This document shows, piece by piece, positions 52,994 through 61,862 of a stretch of DNA of 64,000 nucleotides. A program made the translations under genes and the position numbers. Under the pieces are notes generated by a model. It was given only the letters and a program-made list of their open reading frames with translations. It searched no databases and was not told the DNA's origin. Position 1 is the first letter of the stretch. The number at the start of each line of letters is the position of its first letter. This DNA comes from an uncultured Bacteroides sp. (GTDB taxonomy: Bacteria; Bacteroidota; Bacteroidia; Bacteroidales; Bacteroidaceae), in the NCBI GenBank assembly GCA_949292025.1, contig CASEYC010000113.1, positions 1-64,000 on the forward strand, written 5' to 3'.

Positions 52994-54064
52994 CTACTCC
53001 TCATTTACCAGCAAAATCTTCCTCAACTGCTTCAGTTCCTCCTTTTCCAGTCCGATGGCCCGATGCAGGTAGTCGTCCACGCTGCCGTAGGTGCGCTCTA
53101 TCTCGTCTTTGGCGGCGTTCAGGAAGCCCTCGCGGGCGGAATAGACGGTGGTGATGGCCTCTTGCGAGCGGGTGGGCAGGTCGTAGGCATAGCTGGTGGC
53201 GGCGGGGATGTCAAAGTAGCGGTTGCTCAGGCTGTAATCGTCCATGATGTCTTCCTCGTTGACGCCCAGGGCGCTCAATATCAGTGCGGAGGCGATGCCA
53301 GTGCGTCCCTTGCCGGTGGTGCAGTGGACGACTGCGGGATAGTTGTCCTTGTCCAGCAGGATGTCGAACATCCGACGGAAGGCCGGGGCGTTGACACTCA
53401 CGATGTGGCGGTTGATGCGCTCCACGATGCGGTAGACCGTGTCGCTCCGTATGCTCTGTTTGTCTATGCCGGTCAGGATGTCGGCCAAGTGTCCGGCGGG
53501 GATGGGGATGTGTACCACGTTCGGGGGGGCGGGCAGTGCGGCGGACGTGTCAGGACGCTCGGAGGCGTCGCGCAGGTCAATGACGGTGCGTATGCCCAGT
53601 TTGTTGAGCTTGTCCATCGTGGCGGGTTGCGCGAGGTCCATCTGGGCGGAACGGTACAGCATGCCCCAGCGCACTTGCTTGTGGCGCGCATAGACGGGAT
53701 AGCCGCCCAGGTCGCGGAAGTTTTGCACGCCGGGCACGTTGACGTTGCGCGTCGCCACCCGGACGCGGTATTTGTCGTTGAACAGTAGCGTGTAATAGTG
53801 CCGCTTCGCCGGGTCGTTGGTGACGACTGTCGCCCATTGGGCGGCAATGTCGGCGGTGGCCACTGGCCGGATTTCCGGGATGCGGTCGGGGTCGGTGGAG
53901 GCAAACACCTTCACTTGGCCTTCTATGGCCGGTTTGGTCTCCCATTTCACAATGCTGTTGCCCACGTTGTTCTCTTCGCACACCACGGTGATGTGGGGCG
54001 TCGCCCCACCACAGGCGGAGAGCAACATCGTCAGGGCAAGCCCGTTTAACAGGTTCTTGTGCAT
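52994..54064 (-). CDS. Tyrosine/dual-specificity protein phosphatase lipoprotein
   Basis: This 356-residue protein is a lipoprotein (LLSAC, Cys18) with an N-terminal Ig/Fn3-like beta domain (about residues 22-105) and a C-terminal phosphatase domain of the Y_phosphatase3 type. NFRDLGGYPV (residues 115-124) and the P-loop H247-C248-TTGKG-R254-TG are clear. C248 is the nucleophile and R254 binds phosphate. As an exported protein it would act on surface, periplasmic or host phosphoesters. Some family members hydrolyse phosphoinositides or phosphotyrosine, so the substrate is open. Confidence 0.92.
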   Translation of the reverse strand: MHKNLLNGLALTMLLSACGGATPHITVVCEENNVGNSIVKWETKPAIEGQVKVFASTDPDRIPEIRPVATADIAAQWATVVTNDPAKRHYYTLLFNDKYRVRVATRNVNVPGVQNFRDLGGYPVYARHKQVRWGMLYRSAQMDLAQPATMDKLNKLGIRTVIDLRDASERPDTSAALPAPPNVVHIPIPAGHLADILTGIDKQSIRSDTVYRIVERINRHIVSVNAPAFRRMFDILLDKDNYPAVVHCTTGKGRTGIASALILSALGVNEEDIMDDYSLSNRYFDIPAATSYAYDLPTRSQEAITTVYSAREGFLNAAKDEIERTYGSVDDYLHRAIGLEKEELKQLRKILLVNEE

Positions 54065-54155
54065 ACAGACATCAGGTTGTTTTCTTGTCGAGATTTATTC
54101 TCTTCGTAATTCGTTTATTCCCAGTGTCTCCGGATGGGCTTGCTTAGCTGCCCGT

Positions 54156-54277
54156 GCGCCCGTGCTTACCCGTACCCGCGCCCGTGCTTACCCGTACCCG
54201 CGTCCGTGCTTACCCGTACCCGCGTCCGTGCTTACCCGTACCTGCGCCCGCGCTTAGGGATACCTGCGCCCGCGGCG
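54156..54277. repeat. 22-bp tandem repeat, five units plus a partial one
   Basis: Units of 22 bp start at 54156, 54178, 54200, 54222 and 54244, with a 12-bp partial copy to 54277. The consensus is GCGYCCGTGCTTACCCGTAC plus two pyrimidines. The first two units are identical and the last is diverged. The same unit is found at 38561-38626. It lies upstream of the phosphatase gene. There are no spacers as in CRISPR. The rest of the 54065-54420 gap has no gene; the reading frames through the repeat are Arg/Pro-rich and not convincing. Confidence 0.9.
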
Positions 54278-54420
54278 TCCGGATATCTCCTTCGGCGGCA
54301 CGGTCCTCCCGTCCTCCGGATGACTTAGCAAATATAGATGTTTTCGGGGACGGTTGGACGGCCGGACGCGCGGATTTAGGTTTCTTTTTGAAATAATAAA
54401 CGATTGTATCTTAATGTCTG

Positions 54421-55356
54421 TCAATACGGTGCCCGGTAGGCGTGTGCGGCGGCAAACTCGGGCGAGACGGAGTTGCTGAAGCTGAGGCAGACGTCGGCGG
54501 CAAAGTCCATGCCGCTGCGCACGATGGCGTCCCACGTGGCTTCGTCCGTCGTGTTCAGGCTGTCGTGGCGCACGCCCTGGGCCAGCAGGCCGAAGATGAT
54601 GCCGGCGTTGAAGTTGTCGCCCGCGCCGATGGTGCTCACGGCTTCCAGCGGTCGGGTGGGGTAGTCCTTGGCGATGGACGCCGTGCGCAGGGCCACCTCG
54701 CCGCTGCCGTGCGTGCAGAGGAAGTTGGGGCAGTAGAACTTGATTTTCTCCTTGTAGATGCGCTCCGTGTCGCGCAGGCCGTACATGTAGAAGAAGTCTT
54801 CCTCCGAGCCGCGCACGATGTCGGCATATTCCAGGTTCTCGATGATGTTCGGGGCCAGCTTGATGGCTTCCTCCTTGTGCGCCGAGCGGAAGTTGGGGTC
54901 ATAGTAGACGATGGCCTTCTGGCGGCGCGCCTGCTCCAGCAGCTCCACGACCTTCTCGCGCAACACGGGATTCAGGGCGTAATACGAGCCGATAATCACG
55001 ATGTCGTCCTCCTCCAGGTGGGGGAAGGGCACGTCGAGCCGCTGGATGGGATAATTCTTGTAGAACAGATACTCCGCATCGCTGTGCTCGTCCAGGAAGG
55101 CGAGCGACACGGGCGACTTGCCGTTGGGCAGGATGTAGACGTGGTCCGTGGGGATGCGGTTGTCGCGCATGAAGCGCAGGATGATGTCGCCCACGCGGTC
55201 GTTGCCCGTCTCGCTGATGAAATTGACCGGCACGCCCGTGCGGCTGAGGGATACGATGGCGTTGAACACCGAACCTCCGGGCACAGCCGCCGTGGGCTGG
55301 TTGGCGCGGAAGATGATGTCCAGCAGAGTCTCTCCAATTCCGATAACTTTTCGCAT
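54421..55356 (-). CDS. PfkB family carbohydrate kinase, fructokinase-like
   Basis: This 311-residue ribokinase-fold enzyme phosphorylates a sugar with ATP. MRKVIGIGETLLDIIF starts the fold, PGGSVFNAIVSLSRTG (residues 26-41) is the first PfkB signature, and IGAGDNFNAG (243-252) the second, with catalytic base D247. The nearest relatives by pattern are fructokinases, but sugar preference is not readable. The gene is separated by 356 nt from the phosphatase gene that follows on the same strand, and is divergent from the M16 peptidase gene. Confidence 0.92.
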   Translation of the reverse strand: MRKVIGIGETLLDIIFRANQPTAAVPGGSVFNAIVSLSRTGVPVNFISETGNDRVGDIILRFMRDNRIPTDHVYILPNGKSPVSLAFLDEHSDAEYLFYKNYPIQRLDVPFPHLEEDDIVIIGSYYALNPVLREKVVELLEQARRQKAIVYYDPNFRSAHKEEAIKLAPNIIENLEYADIVRGSEEDFFYMYGLRDTERIYKEKIKFYCPNFLCTHGSGEVALRTASIAKDYPTRPLEAVSTIGAGDNFNAGIIFGLLAQGVRHDSLNTTDEATWDAIVRSGMDFAADVCLSFSNSVSPEFAAAHAYRAPY

Positions 55357-55419
55357 GGTAGTCTTGATTTAGTCGGGCAAATATCCGCAATTTTCCATAA
55401 ACCGCAATAAGTTTTGTTG

Positions 55420-55427
55420 TATTTTTG
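55420..55427 (+). promoter_or_regulatory. Possible -7 element before the M16 peptidase gene
   Basis: TATTTTTG matches TAnnTTTG. No TTTG is found about 19 nt upstream. The predicted start site near 55434 is 23 nt ahead of the start codon. Confidence 0.4.
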
Positions 55428-55456
55428 CGCCCGAAAACCGAATCACCCTGTCGAAA

Positions 55457-56707
55457 ATGATGAAATTACCCCAAGATACCCCCGCCTGCAACGTCTGCAC
55501 CCTGCCCAACGGGCTGCGCATCATCCACCAGCCCCTGGCCTCGCGGGTGGCCTATTGCGGCTTTGCCGTCGATGCCGGCACGCGCGACGAGCGCGAGGAC
55601 GAGGCGGGCATGGCGCACTTTGTGGAGCACCTCCTCTTCAAGGGCACCCGCAAGCGCAAGGCGTGGCACATCCTGAACCGCATGGAGAACGTGGGCGGCG
55701 ACCTCAATGCCTATACCAACAAGGAGGAGACGGTGGTCTATTGCGCCTTTCCCGTCGAGCACTTTGCCCGTGCCTTCGAGCTGCTGGCCGACATCGTGTT
55801 CCATTCCACCTTTCCCCGGCGCGAGGTGGAGAAGGAGACGGACGTCATCATCGACGAGATACAATCCTACGAGGACACACCGTCCGAGTTGATTTTCGAT
55901 GATTTCGAGGACCTCATCTTCCGCGGGCATCCCCTGGGGCGCAACATCCTGGGCACGCCCGACCGCCTGCGTGGCTACCTGGGCGAGGATGCCGCCGCCT
56001 TCACCGCCCGGCTCTATCGGCCGGACCGCATGGTCTTCTTCGTGTATGGCGCTGTGGATTTCCGCCGGGTGACGCGCCTGGCGGAGAGGCTGTTGGCCGG
56101 TGTGGAAAGACCTTCAGAACCGGAATCTGACGCTCGTATCCAGCCCCCGCCCTACGTGCCCGCCCGCCGCACCGTGCACCGCGACACCCACCAGGCACAT
56201 GTGATGATAGGCGGACGGGGCTACGATGCCCACTCCCCGAAGCGCACGGCCCTCTACCTGCTCAACAATCTGCTGGGCGGCCCCGGCATGAACAGCCGCC
56301 TGAACGTGGCCTTGCGCGAGCGTCGCGGCTTGGTCTACAACGTCGAGGCCAACCTCACCTCCTATACCGATACCGGTACCTTCTGCATCTACTTCGGTTG
56401 CGACCCCGAGGACACGGACACCTGCCTCCGCCTGGTGGGCAAGGAACTGAAGCGCCTGCGCGACCGTCGCCTGACCGCCGCCCAACTGGCCGCCGCCAAG
56501 AAGCAACTGACTGGCCAACTCATCGTGGCTTCGGACAACAACGAGGCCAACGCCTTGGGCATGGCCAAGACCTTCCTGCACTACAACCGCTACGAATCCC
56601 TGTCCGACGTCTTCCGCCGCATCGACGCGCTGACGCCGGACCTCTTGCTGGACGTGGCGGGCGAGATGCTGGACGAGGACCGGCTGTCGGTGCTGGTCTA
56701 TGGCTGA
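55457..56707 (+). CDS. M16 family zinc metallopeptidase
   Basis: This 416-residue protein has the inverted zinc motif H54-F-V-E57-H58 and the third zinc ligand region DEIQ with E134, at the usual distance of about 76 residues. The C-terminal half is the inactive M16 domain (YNVEANLTSYTDTG near 296). No signal peptide is seen, so it is probably cytoplasmic, processing peptides like other single-unit M16B enzymes. The last 10 nt overlap the end of the convergent queH gene. ATG 55460 is an equally possible start. Confidence 0.95.
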   Translation: MMKLPQDTPACNVCTLPNGLRIIHQPLASRVAYCGFAVDAGTRDEREDEAGMAHFVEHLLFKGTRKRKAWHILNRMENVGGDLNAYTNKEETVVYCAFPVEHFARAFELLADIVFHSTFPRREVEKETDVIIDEIQSYEDTPSELIFDDFEDLIFRGHPLGRNILGTPDRLRGYLGEDAAAFTARLYRPDRMVFFVYGAVDFRRVTRLAERLLAGVERPSEPESDARIQPPPYVPARRTVHRDTHQAHVMIGGRGYDAHSPKRTALYLLNNLLGGPGMNSRLNVALRERRGLVYNVEANLTSYTDTGTFCIYFGCDPEDTDTCLRLVGKELKRLRDRRLTAAQLAAAKKQLTGQLIVASDNNEANALGMAKTFLHYNRYESLSDVFRRIDALTPDLLLDVAGEMLDEDRLSVLVYG

Positions 56708-57288
56708 ACTGTTTTCTCTTGTAGCCGCCTCATGCTGAATTCGCACCCGCAATACTGCTGGTTGTAGAACCCGTATTCGCGGAGCAGTTGGTTGCGCCGT
56801 TCCTGCAAGCCGCCTTTGCGCCAGTTCTGCTCCCAGAAGAGGGTGCCGGGATGGCGCGCGGCGGCTGTGCGTCCAGCCTCGTTGATTTGCTCCAGGCTCT
56901 TCCAGCGCGAGGAGGCGAGGGTGGTGGTGAAGAGGGTGAAGCCGTGCGCGGCGGCATAGCGGGCGGTCTCGTCCAGGCGCATCAGAAAGCAGCGCAGGCA
57001 ACGTCGCCCTCTTTCCGGCTCTTCCTCGAAACCTTTCATCTGGCTTTGCCAAACATTGTGGTCGTAGTCCGCGTCCACGAAGTCCAGCCCTTGGGACGTG
57101 ACGAAGCGGATGGCTTCCTGCTTGCGGATTTCATACTCTTCGGGCGGGTAGATATTGGGATTGCAATAGAAGACGGTGGGGCGGATGCCGTTGGCCAGCA
57201 TACATTCGATGATGGCCGACGAGCAGGGGGCGCAACACGAGTGCAGCAACACGTGCGTGTCCCCGTTGGGAGTTTGCAGCGACAACAT
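56698..57288 (-). CDS. queH: Epoxyqueuosine reductase QueH
   Basis: This 196-residue protein matches the QueH (formerly DUF208) family, which reduces epoxyqueuosine to queuosine in tRNA using Fe-S chemistry. It has the N-terminal HSCCAPC (residues 16-22), YNPNIYPxxEY-like FYCNPNIYPPEEYEIRK, the conserved DYDH and RGRRCLRCFLMRL, and a C-terminal CGCEFS. The frame is open to 57414, but ATG 57288 gives the normal family length and fits a promoter element at 57316-57323. The 3' end overlaps the M16 gene by 10 nt. Confidence 0.93.
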   Translation of the reverse strand: MLSLQTPNGDTHVLLHSCCAPCSSAIIECMLANGIRPTVFYCNPNIYPPEEYEIRKQEAIRFVTSQGLDFVDADYDHNVWQSQMKGFEEEPERGRRCLRCFLMRLDETARYAAAHGFTLFTTTLASSRWKSLEQINEAGRTAAARHPGTLFWEQNWRKGGLQERRNQLLREYGFYNQQYCGCEFSMRRLQEKTVQP

Positions 57289-57315
57289 GAGTGAGGATCG
57301 GTTTGGTTTCGCGGG

Positions 57316-57323
57316 CAAACTTA
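57316..57323 (-). promoter_or_regulatory. Possible -7 element of the queH promoter
   Basis: On the - strand TAAGTTTG matches TAnnTTTG, with start near 57309. The upstream TTTG element is missing. It supports the start codon at 57288 over those further upstream. Confidence 0.4.
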
Positions 57324-57513
57324 CGGATTTTTTGCGGAAAGTCTGCATGGAAACTGTCGGAATTGCAGGTTTAGGGTACGTCTTTGTTACGTCAAATCCC
57401 TTTTCAAAATACACTTTTTCTTGCGCGTAATCAGTGCTTAATCATCTGTAAAACAGGAAGTAATGGCTTTGTCTACCCCTCACGTCATCCACTCGGTGCC
57501 TTTGTACCCTTTC

Positions 57514-57540
57514 TTTGTGGGAAAATCTTTTCTATCTTTG
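57514..57540 (+). promoter_or_regulatory. Possible promoter of the GH5-GH3 pair
   Basis: TTTG (57514-57517) and TATCTTTG (57533-57540) fit the consensus, but the spacer is 15 nt instead of 19. The start would be near 57547, about 64 nt before the GH5 start codon. Confidence 0.45.
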
Positions 57541-57610
57541 AAGTGCGTTAGCGGAAACGGACATACGTTCTGCCTTTATCTTTAATAAACAAACATTCAT
57601 TGGATTTGCT

Positions 57611-58864
57611 ATGAAGCATTTATTAAAAGCAAGCATCATGACAGGCCTGCTTGCGTTGGGCCTGACCGGATGTGGCGGGCAGCAGCCTGCCGAAACGACT
57701 GAAACCGCGCAGGCTTTTGTCACCATCGACGGGCAAAACCTGCTCAAACCCGACGGCACCCGCCTTTTCATCATGGGTACCAACCTGGGCAACTGGTTGA
57801 ATCCTGAGGGTTATATGTTCAACTTCAGCAAGACCAACTCGGCGCATTTCATCAACGAGATGCTCTGCCAGTTGGTGGGGCCTGACTTCACCGCCCGTTT
57901 CTGGCGGCAGTTCAAGGACAACTATGTGACGCGCGAGGACATCCGTTTCATCAAGAGTACGGGCGCCAACACCATCCGCTTGCCCTTCCACTACAAACTC
58001 TTCACCGATGAGGACTATATGGGTCTGACCGCCGCGCAAGACGGCTTTGCCCGCGTGGACAGCCTGGTGGAGTGGTGCCGCGAGTCGGAACTCTTCCTTA
58101 TCCTGGACATGCACGATGCCCCCGGCGGACAGACGGGCGACAACATCGACGACAGCTATGGCTATCCTTGGCTGTTCGAGAGCGAGGACAGCCAGAAGCT
58201 CTATTGCGACATCTGGCGCCGCATTGCCGAGCACTACAAGGACGAGCCGGTCATCCTGGGTTACGAGTTGTTCAACGAGCCTATTGCCCATTATTTCCCC
58301 AATCTGGACGAGCTGAACGCCAAGTTGGAGCCGCTATATAAAAAAGGTGTGGCTGCCATCCGCGAGGTGGACCAGAACCACATCATCCTGCTGGGCGGCG
58401 CGCAGTGGAACGGCAATTTCAAGCCTTTCACCGACTCGAAGTTCGATGGCAAAATCATGTACACCTGCCACCGCTACGGCGGCCCCGCCACCAAGGAGGC
58501 CATCATGAACTTCATCAGCTTCCGCGACAGCGTGAACCTGCCGATGTACATGGGCGAGATTGGCCACAACACCGACCAGTGGCAGGCCGACTTCTGCCAG
58601 GTGATGCGCGACAACAATATCGGCTACACCTTTTGGCCCTATAAGAAGATGGACGGCTCGTGCTTCATGGGCATCACCCCGCCCAAGGACTGGCAGGTCG
58701 TGGTGGACTTCGCCGAAGCCCCGCGCGCCACGTATCAGGAAATTCGCGACGCCCGTCCCGACCAGGCTATCGCACGCCAGGCGTTGACCGACTTGTTGGA
58801 GGCCGTGAAGCTGAAGAACTGTACGCCGCAGGAGAGCTATATCCAATCCTTGGGGATGAAGTAA
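57611..58864 (+). CDS. GH5 family glycoside hydrolase lipoprotein
   Basis: This 417-residue lipoprotein (GLTGC, Cys21) has a GH5 barrel. GTNLGNWLNPEGYMF near residue 56 resembles exo-beta-glucanase/cellulase openings. NTIRLPFHY lies near 119, DMHDAPGG near 165. The acid/base is E223 in LFNEP and the nucleophile E316 in YMGEIGHN. It should cleave a beta-linked glucan or similar glycan by retention. It precedes a GH3 gene by 30 nt; the two probably act in series. No SusC/SusD pair is adjacent. Confidence 0.93.
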   Translation: MKHLLKASIMTGLLALGLTGCGGQQPAETTETAQAFVTIDGQNLLKPDGTRLFIMGTNLGNWLNPEGYMFNFSKTNSAHFINEMLCQLVGPDFTARFWRQFKDNYVTREDIRFIKSTGANTIRLPFHYKLFTDEDYMGLTAAQDGFARVDSLVEWCRESELFLILDMHDAPGGQTGDNIDDSYGYPWLFESEDSQKLYCDIWRRIAEHYKDEPVILGYELFNEPIAHYFPNLDELNAKLEPLYKKGVAAIREVDQNHIILLGGAQWNGNFKPFTDSKFDGKIMYTCHRYGGPATKEAIMNFISFRDSVNLPMYMGEIGHNTDQWQADFCQVMRDNNIGYTFWPYKKMDGSCFMGITPPKDWQVVVDFAEAPRATYQEIRDARPDQAIARQALTDLLEAVKLKNCTPQESYIQSLGMK

Positions 58865-58894
58865 AGAAGCTATTCTAAACCAATCTATTAGTAT

Positions 58895-61120
58895 ATGAAG
58901 AAAGAAATCTTGTTTACCTTGGCTTTGGCTGCGGCTTTCCCCCTCTCGGCGCAGCAGAAGCCTGTCTATCTGGACGAAAACAAACCTATTGAGGAAAGAG
59001 TGGAGGACGCATTGGGGCGTATGACAGTGGAAGAGAAGATTGCTGTCATCCATGCCCAATCCAAATTCAGCAGCCCGGGTGTGGCGCGTCTGGGCATCCC
59101 GGAACTGTGGACCGACGACGGCCCTCACGGTGTCCGCCCCGAAGTGTTGTGGGACGAATGGGAGCAAGCCGGCTGGACCAATGACTCGTGCGTGGCTTTC
59201 CCCGCCCTGACCTGTCTGGCCGCCACCTGGAACCCCGAAATGTCCCTGCTCTACGGACAGAGCGTGGGCGAGGAAGCCCGCTATCGCGAGAAGGACGTGT
59301 TGTTGGGACCCGGTGTCAACATCTATCGCACCCCGCTGAACGGCCGCAATTTCGAGTATATGGGCGAAGACCCCTATCTGTCGGGCCGCATGGTAGTGCC
59401 CTATATACAAGGTGTGCAGCAGAACGGCGTGGCTGTCTGCGTGAAGCACTTTGCCCTGAACAACCACGAAGTGAACCGCCACAACACGAATGTCATCGTG
59501 GACGACCGCGCGTTGTATGAAATCTACCTGCCTGCCTTCAAGGCTGCCGTGCAGGAAGGCAAGGCGTGGACCATCATGAGCGCCTACAACCTTTATGAGA
59601 ATCACCATTGCGGACAGAACAAGCGCCTGTTGGACGATATCCTGAAAGGCGAATGGGGCTTTGACGGCGCCGTCGTGTCCGACTGGGGCGGTGTGCACAA
59701 CACCGAGCAAGCCATAGCCTATGGCGTGGACTTGGAGTTCGGCAGCTGGACAGACGGCCTGTCCGGCGGACTGGGCAATGCCTACGACAACTATTTCTTG
59801 GCTCAGCCCTATCTGAAGCTCATCAAGGAAGGCAAGGTCGGTACCAAGGAACTGGATGACAAGGTGCGCCGCGTGCTGCGCCTGATGTTCCGCACCAGCA
59901 TGAATACCCGCAAGCCCTTTGGCACCATGCGTTCGCCCGAACATTATGCCGTTGCCCGCCGCATCGGCGAGGAAGGCATCGTGCTGCTGAAGAACGCGGA
60001 CAATCTTCTGCCCATCAGCTTGGGCGGGACCAAGAAGATTGTCGTGGTCGGCGAGAATGCCGTCAAGATGATGACTGTGGGCGGCGGAAGCTCGTCGTTG
60101 AAGGTGCAGCGCGAAGTGTCTCCCTTGCAGGGCATCCGCGACCGTGTGGGCGATAAGGCCGAAGTCGTGTATGTCCGCGGCTATGTGGGCGACGCCAGCG
60201 GTGAATACAACGGTGTGGTGACCGGCCAGAATCTGAAGGACGACCGCACTCCCGAAGAACTGATTGCCGAGGCCGTGCAAGAGGCCGAGGATGCTGATTA
60301 TGTCATCTTCATCGGCGGTCTGAACAAGAGTGCCGGGCAGGATTGCGAGGATTCTGACCGTGCTTCTCTGGGCTTGCCTTATGGTCAGGACCGGGTGATT
60401 GAAGCCTTGGCCGCTGCCAACCGGAACCTCATCGTGGTGAACATCTCCGGCAACGCCGTGGCCATGCCGTGGGTGGAACAAGTGCCGGCCATCGTGCAAG
60501 ACTGGTATCTCGGCTCTGAGGCCGGCCATTCGCTGGCTTCCGTCCTGGTGGGCGATGTCAACCCCAGCGGCAAGCTGCCCTTCACGTTCCCCGTCCGTCT
60601 GGAAGACGTGCCTGCTCATCAGTTGGGCGAATATACGGGCGAACGCACGCAAGACACGGTGAACATCAAATACAACGAAGGCATCTTCGTGGGTTATCGC
60701 TGGGCGGACAAGCAGAAGAAGGTGAAACCCCTCTTCCCCTTCGGCCACGGACTGAGCTACACGACCTTTGAATATGGTCAGCCGACGGCTGATGCCAAGG
60801 CCATGACCGCCGATGGCACGCTGACTGTCCGTGTCACCGTGAAGAATACCGGCACCCGCGAAGGACAGGAAGTGGTCCAGCTCTACATCAGCGACAAGAA
60901 GTCCTACCTGCCCCGTCCTGTCAAGGAACTGAAAGGCTTCCAAAAGATCAAACTGGCTCCGGGCGAGGAAAAGGAAGTGACCTTCACCATCCGCAAGGAT
61001 GCCCTGAGTTTCTTCGATGCCGACAAACACGAATGGGTGGCCGAACCGGGCAAGTTCGAGGCCATCATTGCCGCGTCGGCTGCCGACATCAAGGGGAAAG
61101 TTCCCTTTGAATTGCAGTAA
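58895..61120 (+). CDS. GH3 family beta-glucosidase-like enzyme
   Basis: This 741-residue periplasmic enzyme has a cleavable signal peptide (FPLSAQQ), an N-terminal (beta/alpha)8 domain with WTDDGPHGVRPE near residue 72 and KHFALNNHE near 188, and the retaining nucleophile D263 in VVSDWGG. A second alpha/beta domain follows (about 350-600), then a fibronectin-III-like C-terminus (YTTFEYGQ to FELQ). Beta-glucosidase is the most likely activity, on oligosaccharides released by the GH5 enzyme encoded just upstream, but GH3 also includes beta-xylosidases. Confidence 0.95.
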   Translation: MKKEILFTLALAAAFPLSAQQKPVYLDENKPIEERVEDALGRMTVEEKIAVIHAQSKFSSPGVARLGIPELWTDDGPHGVRPEVLWDEWEQAGWTNDSCVAFPALTCLAATWNPEMSLLYGQSVGEEARYREKDVLLGPGVNIYRTPLNGRNFEYMGEDPYLSGRMVVPYIQGVQQNGVAVCVKHFALNNHEVNRHNTNVIVDDRALYEIYLPAFKAAVQEGKAWTIMSAYNLYENHHCGQNKRLLDDILKGEWGFDGAVVSDWGGVHNTEQAIAYGVDLEFGSWTDGLSGGLGNAYDNYFLAQPYLKLIKEGKVGTKELDDKVRRVLRLMFRTSMNTRKPFGTMRSPEHYAVARRIGEEGIVLLKNADNLLPISLGGTKKIVVVGENAVKMMTVGGGSSSLKVQREVSPLQGIRDRVGDKAEVVYVRGYVGDASGEYNGVVTGQNLKDDRTPEELIAEAVQEAEDADYVIFIGGLNKSAGQDCEDSDRASLGLPYGQDRVIEALAAANRNLIVVNISGNAVAMPWVEQVPAIVQDWYLGSEAGHSLASVLVGDVNPSGKLPFTFPVRLEDVPAHQLGEYTGERTQDTVNIKYNEGIFVGYRWADKQKKVKPLFPFGHGLSYTTFEYGQPTADAKAMTADGTLTVRVTVKNTGTREGQEVVQLYISDKKSYLPRPVKELKGFQKIKLAPGEEKEVTFTIRKDALSFFDADKHEWVAEPGKFEAIIAASAADIKGKVPFELQ

Positions 61121-61161
61121 GAAAGCAGACTGTTACAAATTGATATTTTTCTTGGATTAAG

Positions 61162-61192
61162 GAGGGGCGCGACCGTGAGGCCGTGCCTCTTT
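61162..61192 (+). terminator. Candidate terminator after the GH3 gene
   Basis: GAGG...CGCG...CC (61162-61174) pairs with GGCCGTGCCTC (61179-61189) with two small bulges around GTGA, followed by TTTCT. It lies between convergent genes. Confidence 0.5.
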
Positions 61193-61215
61193 CTGTATGG
61201 ATACCTTTTTGAGTG

Positions 61216-61845
61216 TTACCGGCACGCCTGCAGCACCAACAGGCTCTCTGGTCCCATATTGAACAGCAGGTCCACGATGCTCAGGTTGGGCAGGAAGCCC
61301 AGGCGGTCTTGGAATACCTGGTAGTAGGGCCGGGCGTGGAAGGCAGGGTCTTCCGTGCGGAAATCCTTCTTGGGGTGGATGCGCTCGCGGAAGTCGTCAG
61401 CATCGGCCGGGGAGGCGATGTAGTCCGTGGTGCGCTCCACGTGGGGAGTGAAGTCTATCAGCGAGCAGACCAGACGGCAGAGGGCTTCGTTGAAGTCCAT
61501 CAGGAACTCGTACTTCCGCTCGTAGAAGGGGCGGAAATCGTCCTTGTAATACTCGAAGAAGGGCGTGTGGTTGTAGGCGGACTCCAGGGCGTTCCAATGC
61601 AGGTGGCGCCAGTTGCCGTGGTCGGAGATGCGGATGTCGCGCGTGAAGCATTTCAGCGTGTCGGGCTTCACGGTGGGGACGGAGAGGGCCAGCGGACCGT
61701 CCGGCGCGGCGATGGTGCAGCGGTTGCGGTAGGTCTGCTTGGCGTAATGGTCGTATTGCTCCACGAGGATGCGGTCGTACGTCAGCAGTTTGACGTAGTA
61801 TTCCACGGGAGCGAGGTAGGCGGTAGAAAGCAAGACGGTGTTCAT
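61216..61845 (-). CDS. WbqC-like family protein
   Basis: This 209-residue protein resembles the WbqC family. It opens MNTVLLSTAYLAPVEYYVKL, has YDHYAKQTYRNRCTI near residue 30, LSVPTVKP near 53, and a helical C-terminus with LSIVDLLFNMGPES. WbqC members were first found in O-antigen clusters and are thought to act in polysaccharide or nucleotide-sugar chemistry, but their reaction is not established. The frame stays open upstream inside the signal peptidase gene; ATG 61845 gives the family N-terminus. It follows the signal peptidase paralogue by 17 nt. Confidence 0.85.
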   Translation of the reverse strand: MNTVLLSTAYLAPVEYYVKLLTYDRILVEQYDHYAKQTYRNRCTIAAPDGPLALSVPTVKPDTLKCFTRDIRISDHGNWRHLHWNALESAYNHTPFFEYYKDDFRPFYERKYEFLMDFNEALCRLVCSLIDFTPHVERTTDYIASPADADDFRERIHPKKDFRTEDPAFHARPYYQVFQDRLGFLPNLSIVDLLFNMGPESLLVLQACR

Positions 61846-61862
61846 AGGGCGTGATGAAGGGG

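Noticed and set aside
54156..54277. CRISPR array
   Set aside because: The repeats are directly contiguous without unique spacers, and no cas gene is in the window.
54134..54396. Arg/Pro-rich frames through the repeat region
   Set aside because: They only reflect the 22-bp repeat read in different frames. There is no ribosome site and no protein-like composition outside the repeat.
57289..57414. Longer N-terminus of QueH
   Set aside because: The extra 42 residues lie upstream of a promoter-like element and are not needed for the family length.
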